Source: DASTFY01 sp963813375 (GTDB lineage: Bacteria > Actinomycetota > Acidimicrobiia > Acidimicrobiales > Ilumatobacteraceae). Taken from it: a stretch of 64,000 nucleotides of DNA. Positions within the stretch are counted from its first letter, which is position 1. Each line of letters starts with the position of its first letter. Shown in pieces: positions 57,505-64,000 of this stretch. The notes beneath the pieces were generated by a model, which worked only from the letters and a program-made list of their open reading frames with translations, was not told where the DNA came from and did not search any database. The translations under genes and the position numbers were made by a program. The stretch is taken from NCBI GenBank assembly GCA_963813375.1, contig CAWEYT010000001.1:21505-85504 (forward strand). Reading direction: 5' to 3'.

Positions 57505-57697
57505 ATCGGCCTGGGTCCCCTGGAGGCCACTGAGCCATCAGCCTGAGCGTTTGACCTGGCCTCGTGCGGGTATCTGTCCTCATCAGGCATCGTTTGGAGG
57601 CCAGGGTGACGTCGGTGGATGTGCTGGTGCACGAGGGTAAGACGAGACTCGGCGTTTCGATCGTGTCCGGCTCCGTCCCCATCCTGGTGCCGGTGTC

Positions 57698-58483
57698 ATG
57701 AGTGGCACCGTTGAGGTCGCCGGCCGGTCGGAGACGGGCGACGACCGCTGGGTTCGTGCGTGGCCGCTGCGCAAGCCCGCGCTCGTGCACCTCGCCATCG
57801 GCGGGCTGCTGCTGCTCGCCGTCACGACGGGTGTCGGGCTGCTCTACATGGCGTTCCTCGACGACGGGCCCGTCGGCGACGCGGATCGCGCGGGTGCTGA
57901 ATGGCTCGAGGACCGTCGCACATCGACCTGGAACACGTTGACGGATTACGGGTCGATGCTGTCGGACACGCTCGTCAAGGTGATCCTCGTGGCGATCGTC
58001 GGCGGCGCCATGGTGCTCGTCTGGCGGCGATGGCACGACGGCGTGTTCCTCGCGCTGGTCGTAGCCCTCGAGGCGACGATCTTCGTGATCGCGAGCTTCA
58101 TCGTGGACCGAGACCGTCCTCCGGTCGACCAGCTCGATCCGCCGGCTCCCTCCGGCAGCTTCCCGTCGGGCCACACCGCCGCCGCGGTCGCCTTCTACGG
58201 CGGCCTGTTCGTGGTGGTGTGCTGGCACACACGCAACCGGATCGTGCGGGCGATCTTCGCCGTCATCGCCGTCGCCGCACCCCTCATCGTCGGTCTCTCG
58301 CGCGTGTGGCGCGGCATGCACCACCCGCTCGACGTCCTCGCCGCCCTCCTGCTCGGCCTTGCCGCGCTCTACATCGCGCGCGGCGCCCTGGCCAAAGGTG
58401 TCGACCAGATCGACCGCCAGGATCCGGACGCGCCCGAGCGCGTCCGGCGACTCGACCTCACTTCCCAAGGAGCGCACGCATGA
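57698..58483 (+). CDS. PAP2-family membrane phosphatase
   Basis: 261 residues with about six helices. The three catalytic motifs are VDRDRPPVDQLDP (KxxxxxxRP-type), PSGSFPSGHTAAA and GLSRVWRGMHHPLDVLAALL. The enzyme probably dephosphorylates a lipid such as undecaprenyl pyrophosphate. ATGA overlap with the DUF1206 gene suggests one operon. Confidence 0.88.
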   Translation: MSGTVEVAGRSETGDDRWVRAWPLRKPALVHLAIGGLLLLAVTTGVGLLYMAFLDDGPVGDADRAGAEWLEDRRTSTWNTLTDYGSMLSDTLVKVILVAIVGGAMVLVWRRWHDGVFLALVVALEATIFVIASFIVDRDRPPVDQLDPPAPSGSFPSGHTAAAVAFYGGLFVVVCWHTRNRIVRAIFAVIAVAAPLIVGLSRVWRGMHHPLDVLAALLLGLAALYIARGALAKGVDQIDRQDPDAPERVRRLDLTSQGAHA

Positions 58484-59361
58484 GCAGTTCCATGCTTACC
58501 GGCGAGTCCGGCTCGCAGACCGTCGAAGATGTCGCGCGTCGCCACCCGGGTCTGGTCACGGTGGGCCGGCTGGGCTGGGTCGCCAAGGGACTCGTCTACG
58601 GCGTGGTCGGGCTGCTCGCCGTGCAGATCGCGCTCGATGCGTCGGGCCGCGATACGAGCAACGCCGCGGACCAGGAGGCCAGCCAGACCGGAGCTGTCGC
58701 CGAGATCGCCGACACATCGTTCGGCGAGATCGCGCTGTACGTCGTCGCCGCCGGGCTCCTCCTCTACGCCCTCTGGCGGGTCATCTCCGTTCTGCTGCCG
58801 GCCGAGAACTCCGCCAAGACCTGGCTCACGCGGGTGGGCTACCTCGTGAGCGCTGCGGTGTACACCGCGCTGGCGTTGACGGCGCTGTCGTTCGCCGGAG
58901 ACCGCGGCTCGTCGAGTGCCGCCCCCGGCGAGGACGCGAAGGTCGAGCGCTTCACCCGGGACCTGATGGACAAGAGCGGGGGGCGTTGGCTGGTCGGCGC
59001 GCTCGGTGTCCTTGTCATCGGCATCGGGATCTACTTCGCGATCAAGGGGTTGCAGGCGAAGTTCCGCGACGAGCTCGAGCCACGCGGCGTCGGCCCGATC
59101 CGCCATGAGACGATCATCACGCTCGGCCGTGTCGGCTGGGCCGGTCGGGCCGTCGTCATGGGCCTCATCGGCTGGTTCCTCGTCCGAGCCGCCGTGCGGT
59201 TCCGCCCCGACGAGGCCAAGGGGTTCGACGGCGCGCTGAAGGAGGTCACGGACTCCGGGTTCGGTGTCGCGCTCGTGTGGTTCGCGGCCATCGCGCTCGT
59301 GCTGTACGGGCTGTTCTGCATCATCTCGGCGCCCCGCCAGCGGCTCAAGAGCGCAGACTGA
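58480..59361 (+). CDS. DUF1206 membrane protein
   Basis: 293 residues. Three DUF1206 units of two helices each, every unit beginning with a G-R-x-G-x-x-A/G-x-G-x-V pattern: GRLGWVAKGLVYGVVG, then TRVGYLVSAAVYTALAL, then GRVGWAGRAVVMGLIG. The unit repeat is visible. ATG 58480 overlaps the PAP2 stop. Function unknown; common in actinobacteria. Confidence 0.88.
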   Translation: MSSSMLTGESGSQTVEDVARRHPGLVTVGRLGWVAKGLVYGVVGLLAVQIALDASGRDTSNAADQEASQTGAVAEIADTSFGEIALYVVAAGLLLYALWRVISVLLPAENSAKTWLTRVGYLVSAAVYTALALTALSFAGDRGSSSAAPGEDAKVERFTRDLMDKSGGRWLVGALGVLVIGIGIYFAIKGLQAKFRDELEPRGVGPIRHETIITLGRVGWAGRAVVMGLIGWFLVRAAVRFRPDEAKGFDGALKEVTDSGFGVALVWFAAIALVLYGLFCIISAPRQRLKSAD

Positions 59362-59433
59362 CCATCGCGCCGCCGCGATGCCGGGTACCGTCGCCGGGCC
59401 GTGCTCGGCGTCCCGGGGGCGGGTGGGGTGGCC

Positions 59434-60663
59434 ATGAGGAAGAACCGTCCTGGTTGGAGGCAGGTGGGGGTGCTCCGCTTGGAGCCCACGCGCTCCGCCG
59501 CGACCATCGGGTGCATCGTGATGGCGATCCTGGCCGCAGGAGTCGCCGTCGCCGCGCTCGTCTACCGCACCGACTCGTGGCCGGAGGCCTGGCGTCCCAC
59601 CGAACCCGTGCCGGACCGGATTCCGCTGATCGTCGCCGGAGTGGCGGGGTTCTTCGCCCTGCTCCTCCTGATCGGTGCCGTCGTGAACGGTCGCCGCTGG
59701 CGCACCTCGCGCGCCGTTGAGCGCCTGTCGGAGGATCCGGCCCTTCTGCCGTTCCTGCCGGACACGGCGTCGTCGCCACCGATGCCGCGAGCGGGCGTGG
59801 TGCCTCCGCTCGAGGTGACGTTCGTGAAGCCCGGGAAGCTGCCCAAGGTGCGCGTGAAGCTGCAACGGGTCTCGACGGAACGCAACGTGATCGGGCGGCG
59901 GCCGATGCAGATCGCGTACCTGCGGTTGTTCGAGAACCAGCCCCGGATCCGGACGTTCGTCGAAGGCGCCTGGCGCGAGTTCGGCTACGTCTACTTCCTC
60001 CGCAGCGCGGCCTCGGTGACGCCGTCGGAGCTGCGGTCGGCGCGGGCCGCAGGCGATCTCTCGGCGATGTTCGTCGCATCGCGGGAACGCCTTCTGGTCG
60101 AGTGCAGGCGGCGGGCCGGCCAGGTCGATCCCAAGGGCCGCGCCCGCTACGCGAACGTCGGCCACGCCACGATCCGCGTCCGGGACCGTTACGGCAGCTA
60201 TCCGCTGTGCCCGCTCCTCTGCCACGGTGCGTTCTGGAAGTCGGCCGTCGACGCCCTGCTCGAGCGCGTCGATCTGGTCGTCCTCGACCTGTCCGGCTTC
60301 CGGCCGGAGAACGCCGGCACCCGCTACGAGCTGCAGCGCGTGGTCGACCGGTTCCCGATCGAGCACGTCGTGTTCCTCGCTGACCCCCAGAGCAACCAGC
60401 GGTTCCTCACTGCGCAGATCCAGCAGGCCTGGTCGTTCATGGCCGAAGGCTCACCCAACGCGATCGGCACGCCGAAGCAGGCGGTGATCGCCGTGACCGA
60501 CTACTTCTACGCCGACAGCTCGATGCAGTCCAACTCCAGCCAGATGAACACCCGGCTCATGGCCCGACGTGCAGAGACACGTCGTGTCGCGGCAATGGCG
60601 CAGGACCGGATCGAGCTCACCCCCAGCACAGGTGCACCGGCGGCCGCACGGACGTCCGGGTAA
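59434..60663 (+). CDS. Membrane protein with a TIR/SLOG-reminiscent C-terminal domain
   Basis: About 409 residues. Two helices near the N-terminus (ATIGCIVMAILAAGVAVAALV, LIVAGVAGFFALLLLIGAVV) are followed by a soluble domain. Its C-terminal half (WKSAVDALLERVDLVVLDLSG, YELQRVVDRFPIEHVVFLADPQSN, FLTAQIQQAW) looks like a Rossmann-type sensor domain such as TIR or SLOG, in which a strand ending VVLDLSGF carries the active region. The domain identity is a guess from sequence feel. A GTG start at 59401 is the alternative. Confidence 0.5.
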   Translation: MRKNRPGWRQVGVLRLEPTRSAATIGCIVMAILAAGVAVAALVYRTDSWPEAWRPTEPVPDRIPLIVAGVAGFFALLLLIGAVVNGRRWRTSRAVERLSEDPALLPFLPDTASSPPMPRAGVVPPLEVTFVKPGKLPKVRVKLQRVSTERNVIGRRPMQIAYLRLFENQPRIRTFVEGAWREFGYVYFLRSAASVTPSELRSARAAGDLSAMFVASRERLLVECRRRAGQVDPKGRARYANVGHATIRVRDRYGSYPLCPLLCHGAFWKSAVDALLERVDLVVLDLSGFRPENAGTRYELQRVVDRFPIEHVVFLADPQSNQRFLTAQIQQAWSFMAEGSPNAIGTPKQAVIAVTDYFYADSSMQSNSSQMNTRLMARRAETRRVAAMAQDRIELTPSTGAPAAARTSG

Positions 60664-60772
60664 AGGCGCAACCGACGCCGGTCGGTCCCTGCGGGGCGGC
60701 CGCGCTGGCGGTCGGCGATGTCGTGGGCCATCCCGAGCCGTCAAGGCCCTCTGTGCCTCCTGGGGGCCGCCT

Positions 60773-61234
60773 TCAGCTCACGGAGGCGAGCGCCCGCTCG
60801 GCTTCGGCCACGTCGTCGCGGAACCAGCCAGCGGCCTCGGGATCGAGGGAGGCCACGAAGGCCGCGAAGGCATCGAGACCTCGGCGGGCAAGGGGCACCA
60901 GCCACTGGACGTTGGCGCTCGCCCGGCTCACGGTCAGCTGGGCCAGGCGGGTGTTGATGGCCCGGCGCTCGTCGCGGTCGAGGAAGCGCTGGGGGATCCA
61001 GCTCGGCTGGTAGTGGACGGCCAGCACATCCTCCGGCCTCCGGGCCGGCTTGCCGAGGAAGTCATCCAGGTTGCGGGCGTGGAGCAGGCAGGCCTCGATG
61101 AGCGAGAACGAGACCACCCGCTCCACCTCCAGGCTGAGCCGGCGGTGGCGGTGGTGGAAGGCGGCGGCGGCCACCATCATCGAGACCTCGTAACCGACCT
61201 CGGGGGCCAGGGCCTTCAGCTCTGCCCGCTCCAT
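60773..61234 (-). CDS. Helical protein of unknown function
   Basis: 153 residues in an intact frame, ATG 61234. All-helical character with LSLEVERVVSFSLIEACLLHARNLDDFL in the middle and RASANVQWLVPLARRGLDAF near the end. It recalls small AbiV- or HEPN-like helical proteins, but no catalytic R-x4-H motif is seen. The gene stands alone. Confidence 0.6.
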   Translation of the reverse strand: MERAELKALAPEVGYEVSMMVAAAAFHHRHRRLSLEVERVVSFSLIEACLLHARNLDDFLGKPARRPEDVLAVHYQPSWIPQRFLDRDERRAINTRLAQLTVSRASANVQWLVPLARRGLDAFAAFVASLDPEAAGWFRDDVAEAERALASVS

Positions 61235-61304
61235 GGCGGTGAGCGTAGAGCGGGGGTGTGTGACGCTCCGGCCTGGTCAGCTCCCCGCGGGCGTCGAGAG
61301 GCCC

Positions 61305-62926
61305 TCACCACCGGACGGGTCGGAGGTCGGGGCCGAGGATGTGCCCGTGATCAGCGGCGTGCATCTCGGTGACGTCGTGAGAGAAGTGGCCTGCGTACCA
61401 GATGACAACGTCGTCGTCGGAGACCGATTCGCCGTTCACCCATTGATCGAGTTGTGCCTGATAGGGCGGACCGATGGCCACCGAACCATCGTCGATCTCG
61501 TTGTCGTGATAGCGCAGGATCCACAGGTCACCGCGTCCGAACGGCGCGTCCGGCCCCGACAGCGCCACACCGTCGTCGGGCCGCGGGATGATCTCATAGC
61601 CCGACCGGGTGCGCGTGTTCTCGACCCTCCACTTTCGGTGGCGGGCCGGGTCGCGGTGGCGGCGGACCTCGAACTTGGTCGTTTGCCACTTGGACTGCCC
61701 GGACAGCGGCGGGTCGTTGAACTCCTGCACCCGGTTGTGCCGGGCCGTCTGGATGTCGAAATCGAAGCGCCAGTACACGTGATGGTGGTGCACGTTGCAC
61801 ACGCACTGGCTCTCGACGGCTGCGAAGCCGAAGCGAGGGCGAATCGTGCCGTCCATCCCGAACCGCCACTCGCTGATGTACCGGTACCACCCGGCTTCCA
61901 TCTCGCTGACCAGCACGACCTCGCCGGCCTCCTTGTACACGCCCACACCGAGGAAATTGCCTGTGTCCGAGCCGGTGTCCATGATCGTCTTCGCCGGACT
62001 CGTGCACAGCCGGAACCCGGGCACCGGATCGGTGCCCTCGGCTCGGATCATGCCCTCCTGGTATTGCCAGTCGCGGTATGGCCCGCAGGCGTCGCCGGTG
62101 TACTTCACGTTGAGGATCGGGACGTGCGCCCGGTGCAGCACCCGCTTGCCGCGGTAGTCGACGCATCGCAGCTCGATCCCTGAGCCGTTCGTGCCACTCG
62201 ACGCCGCCGGGCGCACCGCCAGGAAGCGCCAGATCGTCTGGCCCCCCTTGCTGATCGTCACCCAGCCCTGGCCCGCGGTGCCCTTCGATGCCGTCGCCTG
62301 CCCTGCTGCGCGGGGCACTCCACACAACGTGGCGTTGCGGGGCTGGGCGGCCGCGGGGCGCGCTCGTCGAAGCGATGCACGGCGCGGCGATCGACGTCGA
62401 CCGCCACGATCTCGTGACGCCCTCCGCGACCGCGGGGCAGGAGACCGACCGTGATCCGGCGTTCGAATCGACCGTCACCGAGCTCCTCGAGCTGCATGGC
62501 CGGGATCGGTTGGTACGGCTCCAGCGCGCCGCCCTTGATCTCCGGACCGATCTCTGCGCTGCGGCGGACGAGTCGAACCGCGTCGGCGAACTCCTCTGCC
62601 GAGGGTGACGGTGGCATTGCCGTCTCCGTTATCGAGAGCGACCGCCGGTCGTCCAGCGAGCCTTCGGCCAGCACCGTGCACTGACGACTGGCGTCGTAGA
62701 TCGTCGCTAGAAATCGGGATGGTGCAGTCGGACGGAACTGCTTGCCGTCGTCGACCGCTTCCACGTACAGGAGCCGGGCCTTCGAGCCGAGCCGCTTGCG
62801 CAACGCCGCCCGCTGCATCACGTCGAGCCCGAGAGCCATCAGCTTCTCGGTGCTCGGACCGAACGGCTTGATCGTCACGCGGATCTCGTCCGCTGCTGAG
62901 TTGGTGGCGGCCTCGGCTCGCGGCAT
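61305..62926 (-). CDS. Copper-amine-oxidase-like protein with altered cofactor motif
   Basis: About 540 residues. The N3-like domain (EEFADAVRLVRRSAEIGPEI, EPYQPIPAMQLEELGDGRFE) and the large barrel (DYRGKRVLHRAHVPILNVKY, GVGVYKEAGEVVLVSEMEAG, YISEWRFGMDGTIRPRFGF, HHHHVYWRFDFDI) follow amine oxidase order. The segment before EWRFGMDG reads WYRY where amine oxidases have N-Y-D/E-Y, so the TPQ-forming tyrosine is present but its required neighbours are not. The H-x-H copper-site region is present. One frame change lies near 62350. ATG 62926 follows GGAGAGAGG. It may be a non-oxidase member. Confidence 0.65.
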
Positions 62927-63230
62927 GGCGGTTACCTCTCTCCAACGGTTGGCAGCAGCATGGTCAGCGGCGGAACCGCGCCCATGGGCGTGTCCCGCTC
63001 GACGCGCGATCCGTGGCAGGCGGCGCCCGCCGGCTATTGGGCTCGGCTATGACCGTCTCCTGCTGCTGAGGGCTACAGGAACGACGCCCGACGAGCACTT
63101 CCTGATACATCCAGCGCCCCGAGCGCGGCCACCGGGTGTCGCTCTGGTGTGGATGCGGGCAACGTCCGCGGGCGGAGGGGCAGCGGCTCGGACACGCCGA
63201 GTGAGAGCGACGTTGTCCCCGTAGATGGCG

Positions 63231-63255
63231 TGCGCCCCCTGGGATTCGAACCCTC
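63231..63255 (-). other. Displaced tRNA 3' end, probable attachment site
   Basis: On the minus strand this reads as a tRNA T-loop (GGGTTCGAATCCC, the reverse of 63241-63253) running into a G-rich acceptor 3' strand. The matching 5' acceptor strand is absent about 75 bases upstream and the T-stem pairs only three bases. That is what a displaced tRNA 3' end left by site-specific integration looks like. The element would then lie to the right. Confidence 0.5.
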
Positions 63256-63356
63256 GCCGAGATGATGACGGCCGATGACGGGCAGTAGCCGCGTGTCCTG
63301 GTAGGTAGCCGTTTCGAGCGCCTTCCCCACGCCGACGTGACGGGCTGTAGCGCTTC

Positions 63357-63390
63357 GTGGTCACGAGGTCTGTGACCAAGTCGTGACCAC
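63357..63390. promoter_or_regulatory. 10-bp perfect inverted repeat near the attachment site
   Basis: GTGGTCACGA (63357-63366) is perfectly inverted at 63381-63390, with a 14-base spacer that itself contains TGTGACCA. The motif TGGTCA/TGACCA therefore occurs three times in 34 bp. It could be a terminator of the small excisionase-like gene, which ends 13 bp to the right, or a recombinase/excisionase binding array. Confidence 0.5.
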
Positions 63391-63402
63391 AGGAACCGGG
63401 CT

Positions 63403-63633
63403 CTAGTCGGGACGGCGCCCAGTTGCCCGCGCCCAGCGCTCGACGTCAGACCTCCGCCAGAGAGTGCATCGCGCCTTGTCGACGCCGGCTTGGGAAAGTC
63501 GTCGTACCGCTTGGCGTAGATCATCACGACCTTCCGCGACGCGAGGCCGAGCAGGTCGGCAACCTCGGCACTGTCGAGCAGGTCCCGCGGGGTCGACCTT
63601 CTCCACGACTTGACCGTAGTTGCCTCTTGACAA
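63403..63633 (-). CDS. AlpA/excisionase-like small DNA-binding protein
   Basis: Reassembled across two frame changes (near 63595 and 63490) it reads about 76 residues: SRGNYGQVVEK, then TPRDLLDSAEVADLLGLASRK with VVMIYAKRYDDFPKP, then VDKARCTLWRRSDVERWARAT. The LLDSAEVADLLGL...YDDFPKP...LWRRSDVERW order is that of AlpA/MerR-like winged helix-turn-helix excisionases of actinobacterial integrative elements. Its start faces the doubled operator at 63652-63683. Confidence 0.65.
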   Translation of the reverse strand: MSRGNYGQVVEKVDPAGPARQCRGCRPARPRVAEGRDDLRQAVRRLSQAGVDKARCTLWRRSDVERWARATGRRPD

Positions 63634-63651
63634 CGCCTTGGCGATGCGTGT

Positions 63652-63683
63652 TGTCTTAGGACATCTAGTGATGTCTTAGGACA
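63652..63683. promoter_or_regulatory. Two 12-bp direct copies of TGTCTTAGGACA, 20 bp apart
   Basis: TGTCTTAGGACA occurs at 63652-63663 and 63672-63683. Each copy is a near-palindrome, and centres are 20 bp apart, two helical turns. They lie between the excisionase-like gene (minus) and the next plus-strand gene. A repressor dimer pair would bind here. Together they read as an element's divergent control region. Confidence 0.7.
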
Positions 63684-63704
63684 ACAGGTGTCCGGGGGTC
63701 CGCC

Positions 63705-64000
63705 ATGCCCGAGCCAACCAGCAACGTCGTCGCCATAACGGCCGGCGCGAACCCGATCACCGGTGCCGAGCAGCTTGTGATCGAGTACGCCGACGGTTCG
63801 CAGCAGGTGCATGCGCCTGGTCCGAGGGTCGTGAGCTGGCCTACCGCGCAGGGCTCGACCACCGCGAGGACGGCCCGGTCGGCGTCACCCGCTGGAACTC
63901 GGCGCGCTACCTGACTCCCTGGGTGCAGAACGTCGTCACCCGCGGGCGGAGCGGGAAGCGACCAGCAATGGCCTTCGGTCAACCACCGGCCGGGGGCCGC
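63705..64000 (+). CDS. Unknown element-encoded protein (3' end beyond the window)
   Basis: ATG 63705 begins PEPTSNVVAITAGANPITGAE and continues LVIEYADGSQQVHAPGP. A frame change near 63835 gives a continuation with REDGPVGVTRWNSARYLTPWV that runs to the window edge. No family recognised. It is divergent from the excisionase-like gene across the doubled operator. Confidence 0.45.

Larger units (their letters stand above)
62927..63402. other. Gene-poor junction between chromosome and putative element
   Basis: About 476 bp without a supported gene. It contains the tRNA 3' remnant and the long inverted repeat described separately. Reading frames here have no recognisable similarity or ribosome binding sites. 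Confidence 0.6.

Noticed and set aside
63047..63379. Minus-strand frame across the putative attachment site
   Set aside because: Spans the tRNA remnant and inverted repeat, Arg/Ser-rich, no family features.

Overview
This is a high-GC stretch from an actinobacterium. The evidence is the strongly GC-biased third codon positions, GAF-ANTAR regulators, a GAP (Sap) family membrane protein, a DUF1206 protein, leaderless-looking genes and many GTG starts with ATGA or GTGA overlaps. A soil or aquatic lineage such as Acidimicrobiia is possible, but the sequence alone does not settle this. Many conserved genes are interrupted by single-base frameshifts (more than 35 seen by eye). They occur where the protein is clearly conserved on both sides, so most look like sequencing or assembly indels rather than true pseudogenes. 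Coordinates for such genes span the whole reconstructed gene, and each entry gives the approximate break points.

Layout. 1-4224 (minus): a three-subunit complex-iron-sulfur-molybdoenzyme set (NrfD-type membrane anchor, four-cluster ferredoxin, molybdopterin oxidoreductase). 4292-10366 (plus): a two-subunit thiamine-diphosphate decarboxylase followed by a BMP-type purine/nucleoside ABC importer (ATPase, two permeases, lipoprotein). 10401-15350: an adenosine-deaminase-like enzyme, a Rieske oxygenase, a probable 8-oxoguanine deaminase and a second TRZ/ATZ-type amidohydrolase. Together 4.2-15.4 kb reads as an uptake and catabolism locus for purine-like or other N-heterocyclic compounds. 15367-18184 holds two toxin-antitoxin pairs (MazF type and Doc type) around a secreted vanadium-haloperoxidase-like protein. 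18174-21030: a two-component system flanked by two copies of a small secreted SH3-like protein gene, one of them decayed, each with the same upstream element. 21253-27083: a DUF1214 remnant, alkylsulfatase, membrane protein, fatty-acid desaturase and two GAF-ANTAR proteins.

27075-40585 is an aromatic-acid region: a hydrolase, then benzoate-CoA ligase, BoxB and BoxC of the aerobic benzoyl-CoA epoxide pathway, an SRPBCC protein, two MetE-like enzymes, a VOC protein, an IclR regulator and a CoA-transferase/citryl-CoA-lyase-like pair read here as one frame. BoxA and the BoxD aldehyde dehydrogenase are not in the window. 40575-44324 encodes an exported fusion of a phosphodiesterase/alkaline-phosphatase-like domain with a 5'-nucleotidase. 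44772-49748 is a complete branched-chain-amino-acid-type (Liv) ABC importer. 50066-54385 has a TPP enzyme, a GntR regulator, a PNPOx/F420-type flavoprotein and an FAD monooxygenase resembling 2,6-dihydroxypyridine hydroxylase.

54382-62926 is mostly membrane or poorly characterised proteins (GAP, PAP2, DUF1206, a TIR/SLOG-reminiscent membrane protein, a copper-amine-oxidase-like protein). The right end (about 63231 onward) looks like the left border of an integrative element: a displaced tRNA 3' end, a long inverted repeat, an AlpA/excisionase-like gene and a doubled operator.
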